Shown here in pieces: positions 1 through 13,390 of a DNA stretch of 64,000 bases. Position 1 is the stretch's first letter, and each line of letters begins with the position of its first letter. The notes under the pieces were generated by a model that worked only from the letters and a program-made list of their open reading frames with translations, searched no databases and was not told the DNA's origin. Made by a program: the position numbers and the translations under genes. The stretch spans positions 4,772,490-4,836,489 of the forward strand of contig JANVCC010000018.1 of NCBI GenBank assembly GCA_025345505.1. Direction: 5' to 3'. The stretch is from Todiramphus chloris collaris. Lineage: Eukaryota; Chordata; Aves; Coraciiformes; Alcedinidae.

Positions 1-381
1 CATAGGCTATCTTCCTTTGTCTCCATTTCCATGTGTTCCCTTTGCCTGATGTCTTATTTTAATATTCTGAGTAGGAAGAGCATCCACCAAGCTTTTTCTG
101 TCCCACATTTTACGTTACACAATTTCCTTGTGTCTTCTTATCCCCATACATCTTAACTGCGTCTTGTTCATAGTAGCCAGTCTTAAGTTGTATTCTTTTT
201 CAGATTTTCATGCTGGGAAGAATATTTACATTGAGATGAAGTTGCCCAGGAGTATGCATTCCTTACAGTAAAATGGGAATCTCCACAGTTAGGAAAACAA
301 GCTCATCCACATTCAGAAAAATTCTGACCTAAGTCAGTACTTAGGCTTTTATAGGCATCAAGACGTTATTGGTAAGGTGAA

Positions 382-399
382 GGGGGGGGGGGGGGGGGG
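382..399. repeat. Poly-G homopolymer, 18 G
   Basis: An uninterrupted run of 18 G lies in otherwise AT-rich intergenic DNA. Such runs are prone to length error in sequencing and can form G-quadruplexes. Confidence 0.95.
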
Positions 400-3300
400 A
401 ATTCCACAGTTTGCAGTAAAAACATCCTTCAAATTAGGTAATAATGAGAATGGCAACAATTGCAGGGTTTTTAATACCCCCTGTTGTAAACATTAAAGGT
501 TTCTATTAGGAAAGGTCCCAGGATAATCTATTATTTAGACATGGAAACGTGGCACTGCAAAAATAAAAGAGCAACTGAGAGAATGTCCTTTTTGGAGTCT
601 CACCATTCACCCACTTAGGTCGCAGTGCTATCCGGGTCATGCAGCCTGGGTAGGCACCCTGTGCTTCCTAAATGCCGTGGGCATCTTCCCACAACCCAAG
701 TAGCTGTAGAGTGCCAAAATCTGGAGGAAGCTGAAATTCTGGAAAGGATACCAAAGGAGGTGATAAAACAGCTGCTACTTGGAAGATTTTGCAAGCCGTG
801 CTCCAGTCCTGCTCCCACAGAACCGAGTGGGAGTTGTGTTACCGATCTCTCAGAGCTCAGACTTAGCCCATCTCATCCAAATCCTGAGCTGTTCATTATC
901 TTCCGTCTGCACCTGCTTCTGGTCTACAGATTTAATCTGTAAGCAAAACTGGTCTGTCAAGTGTACTGAAGCAACCACGGTGAATTTCAGCACAAATAAA
1001 GTGCTGCAACCAAATTACTTTGGCCTCGGAATGTTCTGCCGATTTCTGACCATCCAAATGCAAACAGTGACTCAGTCCTGCAGCCCTTGCAGGAGCTTCG
1101 GTGATGAAGTTTTCAGAAGAAATGAGTAAGTCATGCTTCAATATCTGTAGATTCTCCAGAAGTGAATGATGCTGCTTTTACATTTCTTCTCACTGGGATA
1201 ATCCCATATTCTCTGTCCAGCTATAGATTATAATTCATTGCAAATAGCTGAGGCTGGAGATGAGGTTGGATAAAGCAAGCAAAATGAATGTTGACTCTGT
1301 TGGCATTAACATACCCTTGATTAGTCCTGTTACTTTTTTCGTATATAAAAACACAGTTGGATCCATCTAGCTCTGTATCTTGTCTCCAGCAGCCAAGACT
1401 GGATGCTTAGTGAAACAGTGTAAAAATAGACCATGTATTCCTCTCCTATTTACCATCTAATCTCCAGCAACTAGTGAAGTAGGGGCTTCTGGAACTCATG
1501 GTTGTATACAAGCTACTATGCTTAGTAGCTACGAGGGGTCCTGTTCTCTAGAAGTTTGTGTTAACACCTTTTGAGCCCAATTATGGTTTCCACAATGTGT
1601 CATGACATTGCTGTGATAATTCTTCACCGTGTAAAAACAATTTCAAGTTGTCTTCCGGATTGTTCTATTAAGTGTCCCTTTGTTACAGAGGCAGTAAATG
1701 AAATTTCTTTTCTGACCTTCTCACCATCATTGTTTTCCAGACTTTAATGGGATATCCCTCCTTAAAGCTGACACAATTTTCTCTATTTCCAGTGTGAAAC
1801 TTTGTCACCATCCTCTCTACCCTTTCAAATCTTACTACAAAACACTACTTTCTTTAAAACTTTGGTCCTACTAAAATGACCATTGAATTTTGCTGGATCT
1901 GGAATAGGCAGGAGCTTTATAACCACGGGACTCAGATGGACTCTGAGCATAAGAGCAATAGAGTCCTATGACTTTGGTCCCCTCGTCATCTAAGGGGGGA
2001 GTTGCTAATTCTTAAAATTCATTTCTCCTTTTTGACCACTTCCTAGGCCCACACTAATATCTTCAGAGAGCTTTCCACTTCAACCTCCAGATCTCCTGCA
2101 GCAAAAGTGATAGCTTGGTGTATGTATAGTTAGGGTTATTTTTTCCCATGTACATTACTTTGCACTTATCACTGCTGAATTTCAGCTGCTATTTTATCAC
2201 CCAGTCACTCAGTACAGTGAGACAACATTGCCTCAACACCTCTTCAGTTCCATCCTGTACGTGTATAGCAACTGCAAAGCAGCTTAGATACAACATATTG
2301 CAGATGTTTAAATAAAAATGTGCAAATGAAAGATCGTCACTTGTTTTTTTTTCCTTTTTTTTTTGGAGCATTTTTTGTACAATTTTGGGTGCAAGTTTAA
2401 TAATTGCACCAGTGAAGAATTACTGCAGAATAGGAGAGTGTCCTTCACTTGCTTTAAAACCCCAGTGCCTGTAATGCCCTTGCATGTGATGCTCCATGAG
2501 AGGGTTGATCTTGGAGCCCCATTTCCTTCTCTGAGGATCTGGAGATGCAGAGCAGCCCATGCTTCAGCTGCGCACGGGAAAGCGGGTTCTCCCGAGTTCT
2601 GATATGTGGGGGTCAGGCAGGTGGGGAGAACCTGTGGCTCTGCTCTGGGAACCCCTGGACTCACAGCCTTGCAGTGGGACAGACCCTGCATTTGGCTCTG
2701 TTGCTCCCTAAACCCTCTCTCTAGTCTATCCACGTGGTTTCTGAGCATCTTCAGGGTCAGATAGAGGTCAGACAGGAGGCTAGTGCATTCTAAGGCAATG
2801 AGAACAAAGAACAGAGATCTTCACATTTTCCATCCCCTTCTGAGGGTGAGAGTTGCCTGAAAAAAATGTAGTTTTGATGTGACATTGCAAAGATTCCATA
2901 TCTAACATAAAGTCCCACAAACCAGAGCTTTATTATCCTACAGTTAATCATCAGTTTTGAAGACAACAAAAATGCCATGCCCCAGTTTCCGGTTAGGGAA
3001 TATTTTTAACCAAGAGATATTTTTTTCTTTTTTAGCCTAAGATTCGTGATAGAAAAAATGGGTTTCGTTGACTTTTAATACTTTCAATACAATGTCCATT
3101 TCCAGAAGAAAAAAAAAAAATAGCCTTTTGTTCTGTAACAAATAACATCCTTAAAGTACAGGTACAGTTCTCTCAAACCTGAAATAGAGTGGCCAGATTT
3201 AAATTCTCCCATTTGAATGAGGATGCTGAAAGACAAGGAAGTTTTCATTTTGTTCAAATACGTGAGGTATTTGATTGTTTTCACCTACAGGCTGCCAGCT

Positions 3301-4086
3301 CTATGGGCTGCCATCCCCGTGCAACATGAAGGCAATGCCGTGCGAGTCGCCAGTTGCGTGGGTACCTGCTACCAGAGCTACGAGCATCTCACCTTGTAAC
3401 CCAGAGGGATGTCACACTGCAGAACTAGGATGTTAAGGAAACCGATTTCCTCGTTTCTTTAAAAGGTCTTTTCCTCTTGATGTCATTTTCCCAATGATCT
3501 TCTTTCTGCAGAGTTGATTTCATAAAGGTTCACCAAGCTGGGGCGTGCGTGAGGTACCGTGCAAATTCAAAAGCAGCAGAGTCAAAATTCGACAGCATGA
3601 CTGATAAGGTCAGCTCAAATCCCTCAAGAATGAACTGTGAGTTGCTGCCATGTGTTAACAAGCAGAACCACTTGGTTTCTAGGATTCCCCCAATCATAAC
3701 AGAGGAAGCTAAAACATCTGGCTTGTCAAAATGACCATAAGGTTATAGAGGGAATGACAAAGATGCCAGGCAAAATCCAGGAAATGAGCACTGTTTAACC
3801 AGAACATAAGTTCAGTCTCTAAACATACTGTCTTACCTTTCTGATGCACTGATTTATAGCTTTTCTTCAGACTGAAAATCCTCAGGAAGGAAACTTCCTG
3901 TACTTGAGGAAGTGCTAAGCATCATGGTAGTGTTTAATAAGTAATTCTTACCACGTCTCCTGCTATTTCTTAGGTTGGTGGTGAGAATTATTTGAAGTGA
4001 CTTGCCCATTGTGACCCAAATGGAAATAAAAAAAAATGCAATGAGCCATAGCTATGTGACCTCAAGCCAAACGCTTCAAACGCATG

Positions 4087-4203
4087 TACCTAAATATAGA
4101 CACCTAAATAAATGGCCTGATTTTCAGAAGCACTGAGCATCTCTGAGAGTTGTGGGTGCTCTGAAAAATCAAGATGCTTATTTAGGTATCTAAATACAGA
4201 CTG
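4087..4203. repeat. Imperfect inverted repeat, probable old MITE relic
   Basis: Two arms of about 47 bases face each other around a short centre. The left arm holds CACCTAAATAAATGGCCTGA then TTTTCAGAAGCAC. The right arm holds GTGCTCTGAAAAATCA then CTTATTTAGGTATCTAAATA, close to its reverse complement. The inner part resembles a palindromic element that is common in turtle, crocodile and bird genomes, which I recognise only by memory of its wording. Confidence 0.65.
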
Positions 4204-4898
4204 AGCTTCTGAATATATTATTTAATCTGCATCAGAATGTAAACAACTAAGAAAACAAAGGTACTACAAATACTATTTTTATGTGTGCTAATTAGAAGCC
4301 CACAGAGTGTAATCAAGTGCAAGACAAAACTTACTCCTCTAAAGTGATAAGTATGGTAATTATCGTTTATTAGTTGTTGAGAAGTAGAATTTAGGAGCCC
4401 TAGTTCTGAAGCAGTCCTAGACAGGTTTGATGGAGAAGTCCATTGTACTAGCTTGCTTTGCCTTTTGTTAATCTTTATGCATAATTACAGAGATTGACAT
4501 GGAAAGGCTTTCAAAAATGTCAGATTAAGGAGTTTTGTTTATATTGAGATATCATAAGAAATTATTTATGTTTCATTCTCTTCAAGTGTGATAGTCTTAA
4601 GGCTGTGGTTTCTTCTCTTCTTTCTGAAATCTTCATTCATTCTCCTGACGCTTTTAGGTGACTGTTGAAGGCATAATTGGAATATCATTGGAAGCAGAGG
4701 ATTGTGACTGATGAGTTATTAGTCAGCACATGACACCACATACACATCCAGTTAATAGAAAACAGGCAGCTCAGGCAGGTAACTACAGAGACTACATTTC
4801 TGTGCCTGAATTGTGCATAGAAGGAAAGACTTCTACACACTGCCTTTTTCAACACTTTTACTAAGGTGTGTTTTGCTTAGACCCATTATGTTAGCATA

Positions 4899-4962
4899 TA
4901 CCTATATATATATATATTATTATTTTTATATATTATGGCACTCATCTAGAAATGCATCAGTG
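4899..4962. repeat. TA-rich simple repeat
   Basis: A run of TA dinucleotides followed by TATTATTTTTATATATTA. It is low-complexity sequence with no sign of coding use. Confidence 0.85.
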
Positions 4963-7900
4963 ATTGGCAGTTGGCCCCTAGATGGTGCCAGTGCCTGTGT
5001 ACTGCCAGCCCTTCTGCAAGGTGAGCGCTGGAGATGGCGAAACGGAAGTGGTCTTTGTGACACAGATACTTGTGGGCAGTCATAGCTGCCGTGACATGAA
5101 TCACTGCGGCAGAGCTACCTCTGAAGAGTGTCCTTCTTCCACATCAGCCAGAGGGAAGCCTCTACCCCTTCCTCCTCCTGTCCCAGCTGTGTGGCAGAGC
5201 TCCAAAAGAGATAGACAGTCCATCCAGAAATAATGTCCTATCAAGGCACTTGTTCGCCAGTCTTAGCCTTGCAGTTTTGCACTCCAACTCTAAGCTTTTC
5301 AGATACTTAGCAGCCAGGATAGATGAAAATGCTGAAGGAGGGAGTAAGCTGGGCTTACAGCTGAGCTGGGAAGGGGTAAAAAGGACATTAGTGACATTCC
5401 CATGGAGTGTAGGAACATTAAAGGGAAGTTATATGGAAAGGAGGGGAAAAACAGGGCCTTTGGTCTAGATTCTGCCCTTGGGCTGCTCAAGTGCCACCTC
5501 TGGAAGAAGCTGGCTGTGGATTTATTATGTAAATCTGTTTGCAGAAAGAAGCTGTGCTAGAGACATCCCATTCAGACAACCAGCCCATGAAGACATCCAG
5601 TGGCACAACATGCTCCCAGGTTGTGAGATGCTCAGAGTCTAGAAGGTGGAACAGCCTCAGCTCCCACCCTTTGCCCAGCTTCCACCTTCAACCCCTGTAC
5701 AAAGATGCCAAGGCTGGCAAGTCTCTGGGGGGAGGGATAAATGGATCTTGTCATGTGCAGATCAGTGCTGGCAGGTGTGTAGCTCAGGGCAGATGCTTCA
5801 GTGATTGCAGCTTTTGCTATGTTCTGTCACTTGGATTTGTCCTGGCTTGTGGGTACGTAGAGAGCTCATTACCCAATTTTTTCCAACAGACCCATATGCC
5901 TCCACGTGTAAGCTGTGTGTACCCACAAAGCCTCTGAACCAGACTGCAAGGCCAGAGTCCATAGGAAAAATATAGCAAGGCTGAATGTGTTGATTAATAC
6001 TCAAGGGGCCAAATATAACCATCTCATGCTGATTCAGATCTTTTATTATTTTAAGGAACAACCAGATCATTGTGATCAGACTCCCTTTTAACAAAGCGGT
6101 GCTTGATTTCAGGTCATGGTAAGCAAAGGCCAGTTGCCAGGTTTTCAGATACTAAAACAGTCTTTGGTTTATTTTTTCAGAAAAAAGGAACTTCAAGCCT
6201 CAGGTTTAATGCCTGAAAACACCCTTGTAATCATCCTTTTTTATCTGTGTATTATTCCAGTTCTATAAACAAGCTTAAAATAGTAAATGATAATACCAGG
6301 ATTTGGACAGAAGAAGAGTGTCAAAGGCAGCAGCAGAATTCTGTAAGTACTTACAGAGCAGAACTCTTTCAGTGTCTTGCACTGCTCATCTTTTCACTTC
6401 AGCCTGGGAATCGCACTTGGGCGGCGAGGGCACGATACTGGAAAGCACTTGATTTTCTTTTGGTACCAAGCAAACAAAAGGACACGCTTAATGCTTTTCT
6501 GAGGGATGATGATTTTCAGAATAAAAGCCAGATAAAAGGCCAGTGCCTTGGAATTGCCTCTGGATCTGTGTCAGCAGTAACAAAGACCAACATAAGGAGC
6601 CCCCTGAAACTTTTGTGTTTAATTCAAAAGAATTAATTCTAGCTACGATTGAGACCTCTGACAGGAGAAAGAGTGACAGAGCCCCATCTTCACCTTGGAG
6701 CACATTTTACCTGTGGAAGACCCCAGGAGTAGAGGAGTCTGGAAATGCAGTGTTGAAGGACTATGTCCATAGAGCCTCACTTCCCTCTTATTTAGGTCAG
6801 ATGTTCAAAGAAATCACTGGTCTCTGAGCAAGGACCCAGGAAAAAATGAATGCCAGATCTTGCCATTCCCTAATTACTCTTTGTGAAGAAAATGATGCTC
6901 TTTAGCTTTAGGCTTCTCTGGCCAGCTGTGATTGCCTAATCTGAATTCTGCCTGTATGAGGTAAAAAGATGTTTTCTGCCTTTGCAGACTACCTAAAAGT
7001 TGCTATGGAAGTGGAATGCCTGCAGAGAATATTTAGGCCTTCTGACTTCCCTGATTTATTTTGCAGATTCCTGAAAAGCATTTGGGTTGCCTTTCCCTCT
7101 TCATTCCACCCCAGGAATGCACACGTATTAGGTCAAAAGCTTCTGTTGCAGAAAAATGTGCAGTTTTGTTTTCAGGACTATTAATATAGAAATGTGGTTT
7201 TGGTCCTTGGTAAAGCAATTCCATCTCCTGATCTGTATTTTTACCCCCTTTCAGGTGGGAATATGCTAATTTTCACTTTAGTTTCCTGCAGAAAGGTACA
7301 GCAAGATCCCAAAGCTCATCCACTGTTGAATTTCAGTATCCTCAGCCTGTGCTCAAGTCACTTCTGAGCATTCCATTTCTTAAACTAGCCTGATTGACTC
7401 CAAGGCTTGGCAGGTTTAGCAATATTTTCATCAACTTTCTGACTCAGTTCTCATCTCTCTTCAATTTATCATCAACTTTTTGGAATCACAGCCAGGGCCG
7501 TTACAGTGCTATCAATGGGAGGTGTAGGATCTCCTCTCCAGCACAGACGTTCTCGTTTTCATATCCAAAATCCATGCTATCCCCTTCAGGCACAGTATCC
7601 CACTGGAGCCCAGTTGTTTGCTCATTTTCTATAACTCCTTCCTGACTTGTCTTTTTCAGAGCTGCAAAGATTTGACAGTAATAATTGCACTGTACTTGTA
7701 CGTTATCCTACTTCAATGCTTGCTACTCTACTAGTCTGCTTGGTACTCAGGAAACACGAATTATCTAATTTCTAATGCAGTAAAAGCAGTAGCTGAGTGA
7801 AAAAGCCCAATACAACTTAGGAAAGTGAGAGTACAGATGTAGTTCCTATCTCACAGGTAGCTGCTACACAACCTTCTGGGTAAAGCTCCTCTGTAGTGGT

Positions 7901-8249
7901 TGGTTTTATGAGAGGATGTATTTTTACTCAACAAGAAACTTGTCCTTAGTCTTTAAATTCCATGCTTTTCATTAAAACCAAAACCTTTCTGAAGAGTCTG
8001 CCGTACAGTTCTTTTGTCAGCATCATAGAAAGTGTGAATGAAGAGATTTACAATATTTTTTCTGACTATTTTGACTGCAACTCTACACATAATATATTTT
8101 ACCAGTAGCACAAACAGGTCAGGACCAGTTCAGGAAAGCACATAGCTTATTCAAAGTCCTACAGGCATCCATCACTGAGCAAGCTTGAGTGCTCCAATGA
8201 GCGTGAGCGATACTCACACCTTGTATTTCATACGGACTTTGCAGCAGTG

Positions 8250-8385
8250 GGTAGTTAGCACTGTTACCCCAATGTATAGATGAGGAAACTGAGTCACCCA
8301 GGGATGAAGTGACTCGCCCAAAGAGCACAGTGAGTCAATGGGAGGGCTGTGAATAGAGCGCAGAATTCCCTGCGTTATCCGTTGG
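8250..8385 (+). repeat. MIR-like SINE relic
   Basis: The words ATAGATGAGGAAACTGAGTC and GAAGTGACTCGCCCAAAG, followed by a CACAGTGAGTCA stretch, match in order the well-known 3' half of the MIR family (GATGAGGAAACTGAGGCA, then AAGTGACTTGCCCAAGGTCA). MIR-type SINEs predate the mammal-sauropsid split, so an old copy in a bird is plausible. Confidence 0.7.
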
Positions 8386-8956
8386 AGCCCTCAGATAATA
8401 TCATTTTATAAATGCTCTATCTTTGTAAAGACTTCAGTGCTATAATTATCTTCCCAGGACTCTCATGAAAACAAGATATTTATAACTCCATTAAGCCTTT
8501 CCTAGTAGTTTTATGATCAAAGTGAAAAAAATGAATAACGCTTTGCCAATCAGTCGCATGTCCAATGTCATTCAGAACAGCTACACGATGAAAGCTTCGC
8601 CTTGGTTGGTTCAATTAAACGCTTGCTATCTTTTGAATGCCTTTCTTGTGTCTGATTCCCCTTCCCCTGCATAGTGGTGGAGAGGAAATATTTTTTTGCC
8701 ATGTGATGAGCCACACGTTTAGAATGTACCAAATAACTGGGAAAGATGCTTGCTGCCAATAAAGCCTACTGGTTTACGTTATAAATGTGACCGTTTAAAA
8801 ATAAAGAAATACAAATTTCTTCCTACAAGCACTTCACCTTTCACCTAAAATCACCAAAGCCACCTCACTATTTCCACTGACTCTTGCGTATCTTTAAGAT
8901 TGCAACGTGGAGGCCAAGACTAACTAAACCAGCTCTGAGCAACTGAGGCGTTTGGA

Positions 8957-9085
8957 CCCTGGTTCAGCAAAGCACTTAAGCGGGTGCTTAAACTGAAATC
9001 CGTTCTTGCTCTGCAAATCCATGTAAGTGTTTGCTTAAAGCAGAACCCACGCCTAAGTCGAGTTTTGCTTGGCACGGTGCTTGGG
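8957..9085. repeat. Old palindromic element relic (CAGCAAAGCACTTAAGC type)
   Basis: The left side reads CAGCAAAGCACTTAAGCGGG and the right side, read on the minus strand, is a degraded version (AGCAAAACTCGACTTAGG). This wording is typical of an ancient amniote palindromic repeat, seen here in a worn state. The assignment is by memory of the motif. Confidence 0.5.
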
Positions 9086-9780
9086 CACGGCACAGAGCTA
9101 GGGCCTTAGAATTAATTTCCTTTCGAAAGGAAGTCGTTATTTTTAGCTTCCCTCTCCAAGGCTACAGCCGTAGCTTTTCATCCCCAGATACCTATTTTCA
9201 GGAGGTATACGTGCTAAGCCTGAACTTCTGCTTTCTGTGACAAGCAGTGGCACGGAAAAGATAGCGAATGCCGTTACCCGTGGAAAGAAGGAGACCACTT
9301 GAAATACTTGACTGCTAAGTGCAGATGAGAGGGGCCTTCAGTGAGGCTCATTAGAGGGAAGACATGAAAGAAGTCGTGATTATTCCGGGAGGTGGCTGCT
9401 GATACCACGGGTTATCTTTTCACTGTGCTGACTGGAGAAGATTCACTTGCAGTAGGTCAACAATTTTAACTCAAAAGGTTTAGATGAGTTTTCTGTCAAA
9501 TGTTTTATTTCCTCAGGAAATGTATGGGTTTGGGGAAAATGTTTATACTTTCCTCAAAAGTATCAAACCCGGTTTGGCTTCAATGTGATTGTTTCCGTGG
9601 GGTATTTTTTTTTATCCTGAAACTCTTCTTTAATATACAATAAAATCCAAAAATTATTAAGGGAAATTTGATTTAAAAGAGTGTTACTGCTCATGTGTCA
9701 TAACTGTACACTTCCTCTCTCTCATTAAGAAGACTCCCACCATTTGTTTCACTGGTTTAGACGTGGGAGTTACTTCACAC

Positions 9781-10210
9781 AGACACAGAATGGTGGGGGT
9801 TGGAAGGGACCTCTGAAGATCATCAAGTCCAACCCCCTGCCAGAGCAAGACAGAACTAGAGCAGATCACTCCAAAATGCATCCAGACAGGTCTTGGAAGT
9901 TTCCAGAGAAGGAGACTCCACAGCCCCTCTGGGGAGTCTGTTCCAGTGCTCTGTAACCCTTACAGCAAAGAAGTTCTTCCTCATGTTGAGGTGGAACTTG
10001 CTGTACTCGAGCTTGAATCCATTGTCCCTCGTCCTATCGCAGGGCACAAGTGAGAAGAGGTTGTCCCTGCCTTCTTGATGCCCAGCCCTTATGTGTTTAT
10101 AGACATTAATTAGATCCCCTCTCAGTCTTCTTTTCCCCAAACTAAACAGCCCCAGGGGTCTCAGCCTTTCCTCCTAAGGCAGGTGTTCCAGCCCCTTCAT
10201 CACCCTCGTA
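9781..10210 (-). mobile_element. CR1 LINE fragment, 3' end, antisense
   Basis: On the plus strand it opens with ACAGAATGGTGGGGGTTGGA and AGGGACCTCTGAAGATCATC, the reverse complement of the CR1 tail. The minus strand keeps an open frame of about 94 residues with the CR1 ORF2 C-terminal wording ([30 protein letters not shown]). The copy is truncated at its 5' end, as usual for CR1. Confidence 0.9.
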
Positions 10211-12830
10211 CTTACCCCAGTGTAACTGAATACCAACACATAGTCCTAGCCAGCCCAAACCGTGGGGTTTGCTTGGATAGATCTGGCTTGTGTCTGGAGG
10301 AGGAACAATTGCCTTCTCTAAGATGTTTCTTGAAGGATGCCCTATAGAATTCCTTTTAATATCCATACTTCGTGCAGAAGGTAGAAATATGAAGATAGGT
10401 CAAAATACATGATCCTTTTTCTCTCTGTGGGCTTAAATATCTCCTGCTTCATACAATCCTGTGGTAGCGGTATGAACAGAACCTCATTCTGACTCCTGCT
10501 CCTGATATGTAGAAAAGGTTTTTAACAGTAGGGAGGGTCAGGTAAGAGGACAAATCCCCCATGGAAATTCAGCACTGATGTCTTTAAAAGCAGACTGGAT
10601 GCACACTTGAAGAAGAAGAATTTAGATACTGCTAATCCACTCCTGAGTAGGGTATTGTGATGATCTTTAATGCCCATGTAACCATGTCCCAGTGGGAAAG
10701 TGCTCTCTTTCCCTCCCCCACCCCAGAAGCTTCTCAATTATTTCCAGGTAGAAGACCCCATTTAGCTCCATCACTTCACCATCACATTGCATTACTAATC
10801 CACCTACTTCCCTTGTCCTTTCTACCTAGGAAAGAATGGCAGGTGCATGGAGCTGTCATTCACTGCAGGGCAGCCACACCACAATGGGATCCCAGAGTCA
10901 AGCCCACTTTTCTTCACCTGCTTGTTTGGTATCTCCCTGGCTGTCAAGAACAGGCACTTCTTTCCTGCCAAAAGCCTACATTTTAATAAAAATATGTCCT
11001 GCCTTTCAGGACAAATATTTTCATGACCAGTTGTAGCCTGCTAGGGTGTTGCTAAATCTGGTAGCCTGACAGAGGCCAGGCTGCTGCAGCTCCACAGCCC
11101 TGGGTCCAGCCCGCAGCGAGGCTGCGCATGGATTCCCAGCAGGAACGTGCACGAACACCCGCACATCGTGCGTGTGCACTGATGGCCTCACTGGCCAACA
11201 GACAGACACACTCAGCACTCACACGAGCAGCAACAACAGCCTCATCCTGCTCCCCTAGCTGGCAGATCAAGGTGAAGGTCTGTGAGTGCAGAATGTAAAT
11301 AAAAATGCACATGTACAATCTCCTTACCCCTCTATTTCTCCACCTTCCTTCCTCCCCAACCTACCTTGATCCCTCCCTTTCCCCATCTTTGGTTCATCCC
11401 AGAATATGTCCCATACCCCCAGCAGTGCTCCCCCTCAGACCAAAAGGTGGGAGCTGCTCCTGTTGTTGCTGGTGGATGTCATCCCCAGGAGCCCCATGAA
11501 GCTGCAGGTCAGGGTAGTGCCCAAGGTCCTCACCTGCTTCTGCTCCTCTGCTCCTCTGCATATAGGGGGGAATGTGGTTTTTATCACATAGCCAAACGTT
11601 GCCCACAGGCTGTTCTTTCAGGATGGGGAAGGAGGCAGAATGTTGTAGTTCTCAGCAGACACAAGATCACACCAACTCTGAAAACTCAGCAATATGCAGA
11701 ATCTACACCAGAACTGTGCTTGTATCTAGACAGGTTGGAAGCCATGTGCAGTGGTGTGTTTGTAACCCTTCACGGGTGGCTTCAGATGCCTTTTATTCAT
11801 TCTAACCAAACCCATGCTGACCTTCAGGTTATACTTTTCCTCAGGGACCTTTCGCTTTAAGATCAAGTTTGCCATTACAGAATTTTGCTTTTTTGAGTTA
11901 CTTCTCTTGGGAAAAGAAAACCAAACCCCCCACAAATACCCAAACCCAAAATTAATTAAACAGAAAAATATAAAGAAATGCACATTTGGAATAAAAAAAT
12001 ATCTTCACAAAACTGTAAGGTACCCAAATAGATATTGTGCACATTCCTGAATTTTAAAATTAAAATATACATTTTGGGGTAATATCCACACAGGAAAACC
12101 AAGGGAATAGTTTTCAGTTAGGGAAGAAATTCTGGAACAGCAGTTAAGAGTGCAACTCTTTCAGAGTTAACCATTATGAGCTAAATGAGAAGTTGGATGA
12201 GTCATCTTCCAGCCATATAAATCATTAAAGTTTCTTAAATTGTCGTATCTGTAACCGAGGTGAGCCAACCGTTTAATGAATTATACAACGTGTTGTTTTC
12301 CTGTGGATGTTATTCCCATATTTTTTACTGTTGTTGAAAGTCCATTTGCAGGCTTTCACAAGTAGTTCTGAAATGATGAATAATCTTTACGTAAAAGACT
12401 AAAAATACACGGCAGCTATTATCACGTATGAAATCCGACAGCAGTTAAAAGTGTTGGTATCTGAACTTATCTGACAGTTTCTTTGAACAACTTTTCCTAG
12501 GTATTCTTTACGGGATAAAATATTTTTAGATTTGTGTGATTTGTTCTGTATGTAAAGTCATGTTAAAAGGAAAGCAAAAACATTCTATGTATTAGGCAGC
12601 CAGTCTAGTGAAGAGCAACATCTTTGCTTGCATTAGAAGCTTTGCATTAGAAGCCAAGCATCATGATCAAACTTTCATTGCATATTCATGCAAGGACTGA
12701 TTCTGAATCCCGTGGAGCAACTAAAGCTCAGTAGAAATTTTAGGTGCTCCGGTGGAACGAGCCCCCAGTGTTTCCCACGCTTGCCATGGTTCCGTTATGA
12801 ATGCATTGACTGTGGGTAGAACAGGCCAGG

Positions 12831-12876
12831 TCTTCTTCACCTGCCCGCCCAGGCCTTCTTCACCTGCCCGCCCAGG
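12831..12876. repeat. Two-copy 23-bp tandem repeat
   Basis: CTTCTTCACCTGCCCGCCCA occurs twice with a period of 23 bases. It lies about 650 bases beyond the CYP39A1 stop codon, next to a candidate poly(A) signal. Confidence 0.85.
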
Positions 12877-12899
12877 CAGCGACACGTAAGCCATGGTAG

Positions 12900-12905
12900 T
12901 TTATT
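12900..12905 (-). terminator. CYP39A1: Candidate CYP39A1 poly(A) signal AATAAA
   Basis: TTTATT on the plus strand is AATAAA on the minus strand, about 620 bases past the CYP39A1 stop. A GT-containing stretch follows it in the transcript direction. It is a better-placed signal than the hexamer that overlaps the stop codon, but use of either is not shown by sequence alone. Confidence 0.4.
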
Positions 12906-13266
12906 GTGGCTGTGGATCTCACCTGGGGGCCTCTGCTCAACACTGCTCTGTATTTTCTGCACACCAGCACCAGGGAACTGTATGGAGTTACCACATTTCT
13001 TCTCATGAGGCACCATTTTAGCCTTGCTTCAAACAGACCTGCAGGAAGCAGTGTCCTGGCCCAAGGGACCTCCTTTTCTGCTGGTTCTAGCACAACTTCC
13101 ATGCAGGATTTCCAACTGTAGCAGCTCTTTGTCCTGAATGTCTGGTTAGTAAGCTTAGCGTATCAGATTGCAATTATTTGTGAATAATTGGTCCACAAAT
13201 TATGAATCCAGTAGGACAGCTTGATATCTAAATACCAGGAGGTAGCCAATCAGGTGAGGAGCACGT

Positions 13267-13390
13267 ATATGACTATACTGGTATGGCCTACCACAACCCA
13301 GAGGAGGGATATGACTATACTGGTATGGCCTACCACAACACAGAGGACGGATATGACTATACTGGTATGGCCTACCACAACACAGAGGAT
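13267..13390. repeat. Three-copy 42-bp tandem repeat
   Basis: Units start at 13267, 13309 and 13351 with ATATGACTATACTGGTATGG and run to ACAACACAGAGGAC. The copies differ at only a few positions, so the expansion is recent. Because 42 is a multiple of three it makes a repeated peptide on the plus strand, but nothing else suggests coding. It lies 136 bases past the CYP39A1 stop codon, in the likely 3' UTR. Confidence 0.95.

Noticed and set aside
11366-11860. 164-codon plus-strand open frame in the intergenic part
   Set aside because: Overlaps several other frames of similar length, with no family similarity or coding pattern.
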